Shown here: in pieces, positions 40,480-49,872 of the stretch
Position numbering within the stretch: position 1 is the first letter of the stretch
How the letters are laid out: each line of letters starts with the position of its first letter
Program-made: the position numbers and the translations under genes
Source of the DNA: Paradesertivirga superstes
Lineage (GTDB): Bacteria > Bacteroidota > Bacteroidia > Sphingobacteriales > Sphingobacteriaceae
Direction: 5' to 3'
DNA length: 64,000 bases
Assembly: GCF_037622515.1 (NCBI RefSeq)
Contig: NZ_JBBJCN010000007.1
Location: forward strand, 1-64,000
The notes under the pieces: generated by a model
Seen by the model: only the letters and a program-made list of their open reading frames with translations
What the model was told of the DNA's origin: nothing
The model's database searches: none

Positions 40480-41472
40480 ATGGCAATATTAGCATTCCAG
40501 AAACCTGATAAAGTTATCATGCAGAAATCTACGGATTTCGACGGTACATTTGAATTTCGTCCGCTAGAACCAGGTTTCGGTATTACCATTGGTAATGCTT
40601 TACGTCGTATCCTTTTATCTTCTTTAGAAGGTTTCGCAATTACGTCTGTTCGTTTTTCAGGAGTTTCTCATGAATTTTCTACCATCAAAGGTGTTGTAGA
40701 AGATGTTACAGAAATTATCCTGAATCTTAAACAAGTTCGTTTCAAGAAATCTGAAGAAGCTGGCGATACTGAAAAGATATTTGTAATAATTAATGGTCAG
40801 GACCAATTCAAAGCTGGTGACATAACTCGCTTCTCGAATAACTTTACTGTTTTAAACCCTGATCATGTTGTATGCAACATGGATTCTTCGGTTACTCTTG
40901 AATTAGAGTTAACAGTTAGCAAGGGAAGAGGTTATATTCCTGCAGAAGAAAATAAAAGTGTTGACGGTCCTTTAGGTGTTATTGCTATAGATTCGATATT
41001 CACGCCTATTAAGAACGTTAAATACACTATTGAGAATTATCGTGTTGAGCAAAAAACTGACTATGAGAAGTTAGTGCTTGATATCACTACTGATGGTTCT
41101 ATTCATCCTGAAGATGCTTTAAAAGAAGCTGCGAAGATTCTTATTCATCATTTCCTTCTATTCTCTGATGAAAATATTATGCTTGAAGCTCAGGCAAAAG
41201 AAGAGACAAAAGAGGTTGATGAAGAAATTCTTCACATGCGTAAGATCTTAAAAACTGAATTAGTTGATTTAGATCTTTCTGTACGTGCATTAAACTGTTT
41301 GAAAGCAGCTGACATCCGTACATTGGCCGATCTTGTTTCTTATGATGTTGCTGATATGTTAAAATTCAGAAACTTCGGTAAGAAATCATTAACTGAGATC
41401 CAGGATTTGGTTAAATCAAAAGGTCTTTCTTTTGGAATGAACCTTTCAAAATTCAAATTAGAAGAAGAATAA
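40480..41472 (+). CDS. rpoA: RNA polymerase alpha subunit
   Basis: Scaffold of RNA polymerase assembly. N-terminal domain (about 1-230) has 'GFGITIGNALRRILLSSLEG' and the C-terminal domain (about 255-330) the DNA/activator-binding 'LKAADIRTLADLV' and 'FRNFGKKSLTEI'. Length 330 is standard. It lies between rpsD and rplQ. Confidence 0.97.
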   Translation: MAILAFQKPDKVIMQKSTDFDGTFEFRPLEPGFGITIGNALRRILLSSLEGFAITSVRFSGVSHEFSTIKGVVEDVTEIILNLKQVRFKKSEEAGDTEKIFVIINGQDQFKAGDITRFSNNFTVLNPDHVVCNMDSSVTLELELTVSKGRGYIPAEENKSVDGPLGVIAIDSIFTPIKNVKYTIENYRVEQKTDYEKLVLDITTDGSIHPEDALKEAAKILIHHFLLFSDENIMLEAQAKEETKEVDEEILHMRKILKTELVDLDLSVRALNCLKAADIRTLADLVSYDVADMLKFRNFGKKSLTEIQDLVKSKGLSFGMNLSKFKLEEE

Positions 41473-41548
41473 AATAAGCGATTTGCATAATTCCTCCCGA
41501 TCGGCCAGCTGGTTGGGAACGGTATGCACGTGAAAAACGAGAAAAACA

Positions 41549-42103
41549 ATGAGACACGGAAAAAAACACAACCATTTAGGACGTACTACCAGCCATCGCC
41601 GCGCGATGTTAGCTAACATGGCGTCATCGCTTATAGAACACAAGCGCATTACTACTACATTAGCTAAAGCAAAAGCTTTACGTGTTTATGTAGAACCACT
41701 GATAACTAAATCTAAAAATGATACAACGCATTCCCGTCGTGTGGTTTTTAGTTACCTTCAGAATAAAGAAGTATTAACCGAATTATTCCGTGATGTTGCA
41801 GCTAAGGTTGCTAATCGTCCGGGTGGTTATACTCGTATCATTAAATTAGAAAATCGTTTTGGCGATAACGCTGAAATGGCAATGATTGAACTTGTTGATT
41901 ATAACACTACATATACAAGTGAAGCTCCTGCTCAGCCAGAGAAGAAAGCTACCCGTAGACGTGGTGGTTCTGGTAAAGCTAAAAAAGAAGCTGATGCTCC
42001 TGTTGCTGCAACTGAAGAATCAGCACCTGAAGCTTCTGCAGAAGTTGAGGCTCCTCAAGCTCCGGAAACTGATGCGGATTCTCAAGCAGAAGAAAAAGCT
42101 TAA
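41549..42103 (+). CDS. rplQ: 50S ribosomal protein L17 with an acidic tail
   Basis: Exit-tunnel-region protein. The first 120 residues are standard L17 ('MRHGKKHNHLGRTTSHRRAM'), but the chain continues to 184 with a basic stretch (ATRRRGGSGKAKK, about 130-142) and then an Ala/Glu/Pro-rich acidic tail to the C-terminus. The extension is in frame and ends just before a clean terminator. Last gene of the operon. Confidence 0.95.
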   Translation: MRHGKKHNHLGRTTSHRRAMLANMASSLIEHKRITTTLAKAKALRVYVEPLITKSKNDTTHSRRVVFSYLQNKEVLTELFRDVAAKVANRPGGYTRIIKLENRFGDNAEMAMIELVDYNTTYTSEAPAQPEKKATRRRGGSGKAKKEADAPVAATEESAPEASAEVEAPQAPETDADSQAEEKA

Positions 42104-42118
42104 TATTATTTTGATCCA

Positions 42119-42157
42119 AAAAAAAGACCTTGTAAATTTTACAAGGTCTTTTTTTAT
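42119..42157. terminator. terminator of the ribosomal operon (bidirectional)
   Basis: AAAAAGACCTTGTAAA / TTTACAAGGTCTTTTT, a long perfect stem with T tracts on both strands, between rplQ and the convergent nucleotidyltransferase gene. Confidence 0.93.
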
Positions 42158-42171
42158 GCTCGTTAATTTTG

Positions 42172-43071
42172 TTACCAAAGCTTATTTGGATAAACTTCAT
42201 TTTCAATCAGATCGGCTATACTTTTCTGAACAATAGGTTTATCTTCTTTATAAGTAACTCCAAACCATTTTGAAGAAGTCGGGATTACTTTAAATTGGGC
42301 CTGTCCTGTCTTAACTAATTCTTCAGCCATTAATGGAATAAAGAATTCAGCTTTAGGGTTGTTTTCATTAGCCTCTACAAATCGTTTGAACATTGGTTCG
42401 GCAAGCCTGAAAATCGCTGGTGTGAAGCCCCAGAAATTCATTGAAGCACGTGCGTCGCTATCTAAAGGAGTAGTGTTACCATTATCATCTTCATAAACGA
42501 TTACTCCATCTTTAGCGTAAACTTTTGTTCGCTCATTGATTTCCTCGAGGTTACCATCCGCTGAGACTTTGCAGATTCCGCGAGATACAGATCCGTAATC
42601 AGACAAAGTTTTATCAACTTCATAGCCCATTAAAGAGAAATAATCATCGCGAACTTCATTGTTTAAGAAATTAGCCATCTTTTCGAAAGCATCATATCCA
42701 TAATAATCATCCGCATTAATTACGCAGAATGGCTCATTGATTTGATTGCTTGCTTCTAAGACCGCATGACCTGTTCCCCAGGGTTTTTGGCGTTCAATGG
42801 TTTTGTTAATACCATATTTTGTCAAATCATAGCTTTGAAACACATAATCAATTTCAACTTGCCCTTTAAGTTTAGGCTCGAAAATATTTTTAAAGCTCTC
42901 GTGAAATTCTTCTCTGATTATAAAGGTTACTTTTCCGAAGCCTGCTTTAATGGCATCGTGAATAGAATAATCAATAATAGTTTCATTGTTTGGACCAAAT
43001 CCGTCCACCTGTTTCATGCTTCCATAACGGCTGGCCATTCCAGCGGCAAGTATTAGTAAAGTTGGTTTCAT
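42172..43071 (-). CDS. sugar-nucleotidyltransferase-like protein
   Basis: A 299-residue GT-A-fold nucleotidyltransferase. The NTP-binding start 'LILAAGMASRYGSMKQVDGF' (5-24) and the metal-site 'FCVINADDYYG' near residue 115 are present. The substrate is unknown: sugar phosphates, choline phosphate or other small phosphorylated groups are all possible. Members are frequent in Bacteroidota. It is read from its own unit downstream of the M42 gene and its terminator. Confidence 0.8.
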   Translation of the reverse strand: MKPTLLILAAGMASRYGSMKQVDGFGPNNETIIDYSIHDAIKAGFGKVTFIIREEFHESFKNIFEPKLKGQVEIDYVFQSYDLTKYGINKTIERQKPWGTGHAVLEASNQINEPFCVINADDYYGYDAFEKMANFLNNEVRDDYFSLMGYEVDKTLSDYGSVSRGICKVSADGNLEEINERTKVYAKDGVIVYEDDNGNTTPLDSDARASMNFWGFTPAIFRLAEPMFKRFVEANENNPKAEFFIPLMAEELVKTGQAQFKVIPTSSKWFGVTYKEDKPIVQKSIADLIENEVYPNKLW

Positions 43072-43157
43072 TCTGCTAAATTATAAATTCCTGTTTATTA
43101 AATAACTATTATTGAAAACCTAAAGGAAAATTTGAAAGATTTGTTTTATGCGAAAGC

Positions 43158-43195
43158 AAAAAGGCAGCGAGAATAATTATTCCGCTGCCTTTTCT
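43158..43195 (-). terminator. terminator of the truA-M42 unit
   Basis: On the minus strand a long stem (AAAGGCAGCG with CGCTGCCTTT, plus an inner GAATAATTATTC part) is followed by TTTTTG. Confidence 0.88.
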
Positions 43196-43255
43196 TTGGG
43201 TCCTATGAATAAATATAAACGGCCCTTGTTATGGTTTATTTTATCAAGTGATAAT

Positions 43256-44365
43256 TTATTTCACATTTCTAAAATCATGGTCAACCGTTACTGTTAATAA
43301 AGATTCATAAATCAAACGGATCACATTATCTACATCTTCTTTATGTACCATCTCTACAGTAGTGTGCATATACCTTAATGGTAATGAGATTAGGGCTGAA
43401 ACAACTCCATCATTCGAATAAGCAAAAGCGTCAGTATCCGTTCCTGTCCAGCGTGACGATGCTTGTCTCTGGAAAGGGATCTGTGCCTGTTCTGCGGCTC
43501 TTATAAGCAACTTGTTTAAGTTCGTTTGCACTGAAGGCGCATAAGATACAACTGGTCCTTTTCCGCATGCTAAATCACCCTGAACTACTTTGTTAATCAT
43601 CGGAGTCTGAGTGTCGTGGGTAACATCTGTAATTATTGCCAGGTTAGGTTTAATGCGGTTTGCTATCATTTCTGCTCCACGCAGTCCAACTTCCTCCTGA
43701 ACAGCATTAACAATATATAATCCGAAAGGAAGAGTTTTATTGTTTTCTTTAAGAAGTCTGGCTACTTCGGCAATCATAAAGCCTCCAACACGGTTATCTA
43801 ATGCTCTTCCCACATAATATCTGTTGTTAAGAACCATGAATTCATCTTCATAAGTAATTACGCAACCCACATGAATACCTAATGCTTCAACCTCTTCTTT
43901 TGTAGTGCAACCGCAATCCAGGAATATATTTTTTAATGTAGGCGCTTCTTCTTTTTCACCATTGCGTGTATGAATAGCCGGCCATCCAAAAACAGCTTTG
44001 ACAATTCCCTTATCGGTATGAATATTTACACGTTTTGAAGGTGCAATCTGGTGATCAGATCCTCCGTTACGAATAACATAGATTAATCCATCTTTAGTAA
44101 TGTAATTCACAAACCAGGAGATTTCGTCCGAATGAGCTTCAATTACAACTTTGTATTTTGCCTTTGGGTTAATAACAGCTACTGCAGTTCCATAATTATC
44201 AACATAATGTTCATCAATAAATGGTTTAATATATTCTAACCATAAACGTTGTCCTTCCCATTCAAACCCTGTTGGGGATGGGTTATTTATATATGTTTCT
44301 AAAAATTTCAGCGATTCTTCTGTTACTACAGGAATATGTTTTTTTTCTTCTTCTTTATCACTCAT
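43256..44365 (-). CDS. M42-family metallopeptidase
   Basis: Cytoplasmic aminopeptidase with two zinc or cobalt ions, often forming large tetrahedral shells. Its 369 residues show metal ligands in 'EAHSDEISW' near residue 76, Asp in 'ALDNRVGG', Glu pair in 'AVQEEVGLRG' and Asp in 'ITDVTHDT'. It is read after truA in the same direction, 64 bases apart. Confidence 0.9.
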   Translation of the reverse strand: MSDKEEEKKHIPVVTEESLKFLETYINNPSPTGFEWEGQRLWLEYIKPFIDEHYVDNYGTAVAVINPKAKYKVVIEAHSDEISWFVNYITKDGLIYVIRNGGSDHQIAPSKRVNIHTDKGIVKAVFGWPAIHTRNGEKEEAPTLKNIFLDCGCTTKEEVEALGIHVGCVITYEDEFMVLNNRYYVGRALDNRVGGFMIAEVARLLKENNKTLPFGLYIVNAVQEEVGLRGAEMIANRIKPNLAIITDVTHDTQTPMINKVVQGDLACGKGPVVSYAPSVQTNLNKLLIRAAEQAQIPFQRQASSRWTGTDTDAFAYSNDGVVSALISLPLRYMHTTVEMVHKEDVDNVIRLIYESLLTVTVDHDFRNVK

Positions 44366-44429
44366 ATGATTAATTCTTGCGAGGACACAAATATAATAAA
44401 CCCGCTATAAGTCTGCGTTTTTATGATTA

Positions 44430-45179
44430 TTAGATATAGGGATAATTTACTTTAGTAAGATATAGTCCACAAGCTGGTACAGAAGTGCCTGCATTTGAAC
44501 GGTTCTTACTCCGGATGATAGTATGTATTTCATCAGGGCCGATTTTCCCCCGTCCGATATCAACCATGGTGCCAACTATTGCCCTTACCATATTTCTTAA
44601 AAATCGGTCCGCTGAAATATAGAATATAAGACCATCATTTACTTCTATCCATTCGGCCTGTGAAATTTTACAATTATTTGTAAAAACCTGGGTGTTAGAT
44701 TTGCTGAAGCAGCTGAAGTCGGTATAATTTAAGAGATAAGCTGAGGCAATGTTCATAGTTTTAACATCCAGCCGATCTCTGATTAGCCATGAAAAATCAT
44801 GCAAAAAAGGGTCTTTAGCATAATGGATATGATATTCATAAGACCGAAGAGTCGCATCGAACCTGGCATGAGATTGAGGAGGCATTTCAATGAAACGTTT
44901 AACCGAAATGTCAAACGGCAGAATAGAGTTTATACTTTGAATCGCTTTGTCCTGATTAAAACTGGAGATGTCGATTTCACAATGTGCGAAAAATTGAGAA
45001 GCATGTACTCCGGTATCGGTTCTTCCGCAGCCCAATGTCTCTATTTTTTGTCTGAAAAAAATGCCCAGCGCCTTATCTAATACTTCTTGTACAGTAAGGG
45101 CATTGGGTTGAATCTGCCAGCCATGATAATTAGTCCCTTTGTAAGAAAGCTCTATGAAATATTTTTTTCTTGTTGTCAA
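44430..45179 (-). CDS. truA: tRNA pseudouridine(38-40) synthase
   Basis: Converts U38-40 of the tRNA anticodon arm to pseudouridine. The 249 residues have the catalytic Asp55 in 'GCGRTDTGVHAS' and the second motif 'RFLRNMVRAIVGTMVDIGRG' near 195-214. First gene of a minus-strand unit, divergent from the DUF4293 gene. Confidence 0.95.
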   Translation of the reverse strand: MTTRKKYFIELSYKGTNYHGWQIQPNALTVQEVLDKALGIFFRQKIETLGCGRTDTGVHASQFFAHCEIDISSFNQDKAIQSINSILPFDISVKRFIEMPPQSHARFDATLRSYEYHIHYAKDPFLHDFSWLIRDRLDVKTMNIASAYLLNYTDFSCFSKSNTQVFTNNCKISQAEWIEVNDGLIFYISADRFLRNMVRAIVGTMVDIGRGKIGPDEIHTIIRSKNRSNAGTSVPACGLYLTKVNYPYI

Positions 45180-45206
45180 TCTCCAAAGTTAATGATAGTC
45201 TCGTGA

Positions 45207-45240
45207 TTGTTAGCTGAGCCGAAACACTTTTCTATATTTG
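45207..45240 (+). promoter_or_regulatory. promoter of the DUF4293 gene
   Basis: TATATTTG (45233-45240) matches -7; the nearest TTG is at 45207-45209, with a 23-base spacer, longer than ideal. The start codon lies 17 bases after the -7 element. Confidence 0.55.
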
Positions 45241-45256
45241 CACATTATTTAACATT

Positions 45257-45724
45257 ATGATACAACGTATTCAAACAATCTGGTTTTTTTTAGCGACTAT
45301 AACTTTCTTTTCCCTGTTTTTATTCGCCTTTATTCATTTTAGCGAAAATGGTGTTGCAAAAGCCCTGAAAGTTACCGGTGTTTATGAAAATCGAGCCGGA
45401 GAGGTAGTCTCTACCCAGGATTTTTTAGCATTAACAATAGGAACCGTTTTAATAGGGATACTTCCTTTCGTTGCAATATTTCTTTTCAAGAACAGGAAAA
45501 GGCAGATTGGATTGGCTTACATTGCAATTGTATCTGTTCTTGGCCATTTTTTTTGGTTATATAAAACCACAAAAGAGGTTATCGGCGACTTTCAGCTTCA
45601 GCCCGAAAATTATGGAATCGGAATTTTTCTTCCCTCAATAACTATACTTTTACTGATTTTTGCAATAAAAGGAATCAGGAAAGATGAGAAGCTTATTAAA
45701 TCAACGGAGCGCTTACGAGGCTAG
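45257..45724 (+). CDS. DUF4293 membrane protein
   Basis: A 155-residue protein with four hydrophobic segments (about 8-30, 55-78, 85-105, 120-138). The 'MIQRIQTIWFFLA' start is typical of the DUF4293 family, which is widespread in Bacteroidota and of unknown function. It is located between truA and the DEAD-box helicase, transcribed with the latter direction. Confidence 0.85.
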   Translation: MIQRIQTIWFFLATITFFSLFLFAFIHFSENGVAKALKVTGVYENRAGEVVSTQDFLALTIGTVLIGILPFVAIFLFKNRKRQIGLAYIAIVSVLGHFFWLYKTTKEVIGDFQLQPENYGIGIFLPSITILLLIFAIKGIRKDEKLIKSTERLRG

Positions 45725-45778
45725 CTGGTGGTTTTTAATTGCTTTTCATTTTACAAACAATCTCTAGAAAATTAAGCG

Positions 45779-45786
45779 TACCTTTG
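45779..45786 (+). promoter_or_regulatory. -7 element of the DEAD-box helicase gene
   Basis: TACCTTTG matches TAnnTTTG exactly, 38 bases before the start codon. No clear TTG is seen at the -33 position. Confidence 0.5.
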
Positions 45787-45824
45787 CGGCTTCCGGCAAT
45801 TAAGCCGGATAATTTATTTTTATC

Positions 45825-47660
45825 ATGAACCCATTTAGTACCTTGGGTATCCGTCATGATATTGTTAATGCCATAGCTGAATTGGGATTTGAAAATCCCA
45901 CACCAATCCAGGAACAAGCAATCCCGGTATTACTTTCAGGCAGCAACGATTTTGTCGGATTAGCTCAAACAGGAACCGGTAAAACGGCAGCATTTGGCCT
46001 GCCTTTATTAGAATTACTGGACTTTGAAAAGAATTATCCTCAGGCACTTATTTTGTGTCCAACCCGCGAACTTTGTTTACAGATTACAAATGATCTGAAC
46101 AATTATTCCAAAAATGTTAAAAATGTTAATGTAGTTGCCGTTTACGGTGGTGCTAATATTTCTGACCAGTTACGTCAAATCAGACGCGGTGTTCAGATTG
46201 TTGTAGCAACTCCGGGCCGTATGTTAGATATTATTAATCGTAAAGCGATTGATTTTTCAGAAGTACGTTATGTGGTTTTAGATGAAGCCGATGAAATGCT
46301 CAATATGGGCTTTCAGGAAGATATAGACCAGATTTTATCTACTACTCCGGAAGATAAAAAAACATGGTTGTTTTCAGCAACTATGCCTACAGAAGTAAGA
46401 AGGATTGCCAAAAAGTATATGGATAATCCATTCGAGCTCACCATGGGTACAAAAAATACCGGAAACGTAAATATCGATCACGAATACTATGTGGTGCGAG
46501 CCCGTGATAAATACGCAGCGTTTAAACGTATCGTTGATTTTAACCCGGAGATTTTTGGTATTGTTTTTTGCCGTACTAAAATTGAAACTCAGGATATTGC
46601 TGAATCTTTGATTAAAGACGGTTATAATGCTGATGCATTGCATGGTGACTTATCTCAGCAACAGCGTGATAAAGTCATGAAGCGTTATCGCGAGCGTAGT
46701 TTACAATTACTTATTGCTACAGATGTTGCAGCAAGAGGTATTGATGTAAATGACGTTACTCACGTAATTAATTATTCTTTACCTGATGAAATAGAAAACT
46801 ATACCCACCGAAGCGGTCGTACAGCCCGTGCTGGCAAGTCGGGTGTTTCTATCTCCATCATCAACTCTAAAGAGGTAGGTAAAATAAGACAGATAGAACG
46901 TATCATTGGTAAGAAATTTACCAAAGTTGAAATTCCGGGTGGATTTGACGTTTGCGAGAAGCAACTATTTGCACTTGTACATAAAGTACATAATGTGGAA
47001 GTTAATGCAGAGCAAATCGAACAATACATTCCACGTATTATGGACGAGTTTAAGGATTTAAGTAAAGAAGAAGTAATAAAACGCTTCGCTTCACTTGAAT
47101 TTAACCGTTTCCTGGATTATTACAAGAATGCTCCGGATTTAAATGCTCCGGTAGATGACCGTGGTGATCGTGGAGAGCGTGGGGAAAGGGGTGAAAGATC
47201 CGAACGTACAGGACGCTCGAGCAGTAACAGCGATTATACACGTTTCTTTATTAACCTTGGATCGGTGGATGATTTCACACGGGGTGATATGCTTGGTTTT
47301 ATCTGTAATAATGGTAAAATAAGTGGGAAAGCTGTTGGTAAAATCGACTTAAAAGGTGTATTCACTTTCTTTGAAGTGGAAAATAGTTTGGCCGAACAAA
47401 TTCAACAAAACTTTAAAGGGGTTGATTTTAATGGTCGTGATGTAAGAATTGAATTAGCAGGTGAACGTGAAGCCGGTGGCGGAAGAGAGCGCAGCGGAGG
47501 TTTCTCAGGCGGCGGTCGTCGTGATGGCGGCGGTAGCCGTGAACGTAGCAGCGGGGGTGGCGGTTTTCGCGACTTCTCAGGTAAACGCCGGGAAGAACGA
47601 AGCGGATCGGGTACAGGTGGTGCGCGCAGAGAAGGCGGAGAGCGAAGAAGACGTTCGTAA
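45825..47660 (+). CDS. DEAD-box RNA helicase with DbpA/CsdA-type domain and RGG tail
   Basis: A 611-residue ATP-dependent RNA helicase. Q motif 'FENPTPIQEQAIPV', Walker A 'AQTGTGKTAAFG' near 47, the DEAD box 'VLDEADEMLNMGF' near 153, SAT ('FSATMP') and 'HRSGRTARAG' near 330 are complete. A DbpA-type RNA-binding domain (about 468-548) follows, then a Gly/Arg/Ser tail (about 550-611) of RGG-like repeats. A short GERGERGERSERTG linker (about 448-461) divides core and domain. Probably ribosome assembly or cold-shock RNA remodelling. Confidence 0.93.
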   Translation: MNPFSTLGIRHDIVNAIAELGFENPTPIQEQAIPVLLSGSNDFVGLAQTGTGKTAAFGLPLLELLDFEKNYPQALILCPTRELCLQITNDLNNYSKNVKNVNVVAVYGGANISDQLRQIRRGVQIVVATPGRMLDIINRKAIDFSEVRYVVLDEADEMLNMGFQEDIDQILSTTPEDKKTWLFSATMPTEVRRIAKKYMDNPFELTMGTKNTGNVNIDHEYYVVRARDKYAAFKRIVDFNPEIFGIVFCRTKIETQDIAESLIKDGYNADALHGDLSQQQRDKVMKRYRERSLQLLIATDVAARGIDVNDVTHVINYSLPDEIENYTHRSGRTARAGKSGVSISIINSKEVGKIRQIERIIGKKFTKVEIPGGFDVCEKQLFALVHKVHNVEVNAEQIEQYIPRIMDEFKDLSKEEVIKRFASLEFNRFLDYYKNAPDLNAPVDDRGDRGERGERGERSERTGRSSSNSDYTRFFINLGSVDDFTRGDMLGFICNNGKISGKAVGKIDLKGVFTFFEVENSLAEQIQQNFKGVDFNGRDVRIELAGEREAGGGRERSGGFSGGGRRDGGGSRERSSGGGGFRDFSGKRREERSGSGTGGARREGGERRRRS

Positions 47661-47671
47661 TCAGACATAAA

Positions 47672-47702
47672 AAAGCCCGGCACTAGCCGGGTTTTTTTTT
47701 TA
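47672..47702 (+). terminator. terminator of the DEAD-box helicase gene
   Basis: CCCGGC / GCCGGG hairpin with ACTA loop and a run of at least ten T. Confidence 0.93.
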
Positions 47703-47707
47703 AGAGC

Positions 47708-47980
47708 TTAATTTTCTAAATAGACACGGTGCCCCATATCATTTTCGTAAAATTGTCTGTCGTACATATCCAGATAAACCGGTTCTCCATTAGGACCTTT
47801 AACATTATTCAATAGTCTGTCTTTAAGTTGAGAACCATACTGCGTTATTTTGTCTCCCCAATCTTTGGCGGAGTCCATAACGTTTCCACTCATTCGTGAA
47901 ACCTCGTTTCGTTTATAATAAAGTATGGCAGTTGCCGCAGCTGCTCCGGCAACAATACCCCATAGTGTTGTATTCTTCAT
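47708..47980 (-). CDS. YtxH-like small membrane protein
   Basis: A 90-residue protein with one N-terminal membrane segment ('LWGIVAGAAAATAILYY' about 6-22) and a helical, charged soluble part ('NVMDSAKDWGDKITQYGSQL'). The layout resembles YtxH-domain proteins, linked to stress in other bacteria, but the match is by shape only. The C-terminal part has 'YLDMYDRQFYENDMGHRVYLEN'-like aromatic residues. Confidence 0.6.
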   Translation of the reverse strand: MKNTTLWGIVAGAAAATAILYYKRNEVSRMSGNVMDSAKDWGDKITQYGSQLKDRLLNNVKGPNGEPVYLDMYDRQFYENDMGHRVYLEN

Positions 47981-48032
47981 ATTGTAGTGTTTGTATGAAG
48001 AACAACATTTGATCCTGCGGGTTTGAAAAAAA

Positions 48033-49037
48033 TCAGGATAATTGTTCAGACAGTAATTTCATTTCAATAGCTGGCGAATGTTTCTCATAAAGAATGGCAT
48101 AAACAGCCCTGCAGATTGGCATATGAACTTTATACGTTTTATTAATCTGGTGAAGGGAGTTTATAGCATAATAGCCTTCGGCAATCATGTTCATTTCCAA
48201 TTGAGCAGATTTAACGGTATAACCTTTCCCAATCATATTACCGAACATCCGGTTACGGCTAAATTGAGAGTAAGCAGTCACCAGTAAATCTCCTAAATAG
48301 GCTGATTCTTTGATGTCCCGATTAATGGGATGTACAGTGTCGACAAAGTTTTTTATTTCACGTATAGCATTGGAAATTAATACTGCCTGGAAGTTGTCGC
48401 CATATCCAATACCGTTGCAGATACCGCTAGCCACGGCATAGATGTTTTTAAGAACAGCCGCGTACTCTGTTCCCCAAATATCATCAGAAACATTTGTTTT
48501 AATATAACGGGTGCTGATCATATTTGCAAATTGTGTGGCAAGCTTAACATCAAGGGATGCAATAGTAAGATAGGATAACTTTTCAAGTGCAACCTCTTCA
48601 GCATGACATGGCCCGCTAATAACAACCAGATCGTGTAGTGGAATTCCATAGGTGTGGTGCATAAACTCAGCAATAATCATATTATCCTCGGGCACAATTC
48701 CTTTAATAGCAGAGATGATTTTCTTCCCTTTTAAAGCATCCGGGCCTATATCATGCAAGGTAGCTTTTAAAAAGGCAGCCGGTATGTTCAGTAAAATCAT
48801 ATCGGCATTTGCTATAATTTCAATGATATTACTGCTTATATTTTCTTTTGGAACTCTGATTTCGACAGAGCTTAAATAATTGGGATTATGTTTATACTTC
48901 TTTAAATGCTCAATGCTGGCCTCATTACGCATCCACCAAAACACTTCTTTATCAGAAGAATTATCCAGGAGCATTTTTATATTTGCCGTTGCCCAGCTTC
49001 CTCCACCTATAACTGCTATTTTTGTAGCTTCGTTCAT
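48033..49037 (-). CDS. gpsA: glycerol-3-phosphate dehydrogenase (NAD(P)+)
   Basis: Makes sn-glycerol 3-phosphate from dihydroxyacetone phosphate for membrane phospholipids. The 334 residues have the Rossmann motif 'IGGGSWATANIKML' (10-23), 'SGPCHAEEVA' near residue 141 and the catalytic Lys in 'AVLKNIYAVASG' near 193. Divergent from the deacetylase gene. Confidence 0.94.
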   Translation of the reverse strand: MNEATKIAVIGGGSWATANIKMLLDNSSDKEVFWWMRNEASIEHLKKYKHNPNYLSSVEIRVPKENISSNIIEIIANADMILLNIPAAFLKATLHDIGPDALKGKKIISAIKGIVPEDNMIIAEFMHHTYGIPLHDLVVISGPCHAEEVALEKLSYLTIASLDVKLATQFANMISTRYIKTNVSDDIWGTEYAAVLKNIYAVASGICNGIGYGDNFQAVLISNAIREIKNFVDTVHPINRDIKESAYLGDLLVTAYSQFSRNRMFGNMIGKGYTVKSAQLEMNMIAEGYYAINSLHQINKTYKVHMPICRAVYAILYEKHSPAIEMKLLSEQLS

Positions 49038-49157
49038 GTAATACTTAACAAGTAATGATTTTAACAGGAAACAAGTTTAAGAAAATATTAACAGAATCAA
49101 CCTTACAAAGCTTTAATAAGAAGAATAGGCAATTGATAAAAGCTAGACCTGACGAAG

Positions 49158-49775
49158 ATGTATTTTGTTAAAACTCCTTTCTTTTTGCGATGGATGTATC
49201 CCGGACTTGTTTGGAAAAAGCCATCTGCAAATAGCATATATATTACTTTTGACGACGGGCCTATACCCGAAGTAACACCTTTTGCACTTAAAGCCCTGGC
49301 CGAACACAATGCAAAAGCCACTTTTTTTTGCATAGGAGATAATGTAAGAAAGCATCCTGAGATTTATCAGGAAGTTATTAAAGCAGGCCATTCGGTCGGA
49401 AATCATACCTTTAACCATTTAAATGGTTGGAATACTGATGATGAAAAGTATCTTGAAAATATTGATGAATGTGCAGATTATGTAACATCTGATTTATTTA
49501 GGCCGCCTTACGGGAAAATCAAAAAATCGCAAATTATGAAGCTGAAAATTCTACGTCCCGAAATTAAAGTTATTATGTGGGATGTTTTGAGTGGAGATTT
49601 TGACCAGAATGTATCACCGGAAAAATGTTTAAAGAATCTGTTAAGTACAACAGTTCCGGGTTCTATAATTGTTTTTCACGATAGTTTAAAAGCATTTGAC
49701 AGGTTGAAATATGTGTTGCCTAAGGCGCTAGATTATTGGAGTGACAGAGGCTTTTTGTTTAAGAACTTAAATTAA
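49158..49775 (+). CDS. polysaccharide deacetylase family protein
   Basis: CE4-type NodB deacetylase, 205 residues, with no clear signal peptide. Motif 1 'FDDGPIPE' (first Asp catalytic), motif 2 'HSVGNHTFNHL' (two metal His), motif 3 'RPPYGK' and the C-terminal 'VFHDS' His are all present, so it should be active on an N-acetylated sugar. Its location between gpsA and the aconitase region gives no further clue. Confidence 0.88.
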   Translation: MYFVKTPFFLRWMYPGLVWKKPSANSIYITFDDGPIPEVTPFALKALAEHNAKATFFCIGDNVRKHPEIYQEVIKAGHSVGNHTFNHLNGWNTDDEKYLENIDECADYVTSDLFRPPYGKIKKSQIMKLKILRPEIKVIMWDVLSGDFDQNVSPEKCLKNLLSTTVPGSIIVFHDSLKAFDRLKYVLPKALDYWSDRGFLFKNLN

Positions 49776-49849
49776 TATACATCCACACCTTAGAATTTTT
49801 CTAAATAAAAATTGATATGATTTAGACAATATCTATTGGTCATTTTTTG

Positions 49850-49857
49850 TATTTTTG
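49850..49857 (+). promoter_or_regulatory. -7 element in front of the decayed aconitase
   Basis: TATTTTTG matches TAnnTTTG exactly, 15 bases before the ATG of the aconitase relic; the intact acnA has the same layout (TACTTTTG, 18 bases to ATG). It may still start transcription into acnB. Confidence 0.5.
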
Positions 49858-49872
49858 CCAAAATCTATCCTT

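Noticed and set aside
47402..47683. Minus-strand Pro/Arg-rich frame opposite the DEAD-box tail
   Set aside because: It is a mirror of the Gly/Arg/Ser codons of the helicase tail and overlaps the terminator.
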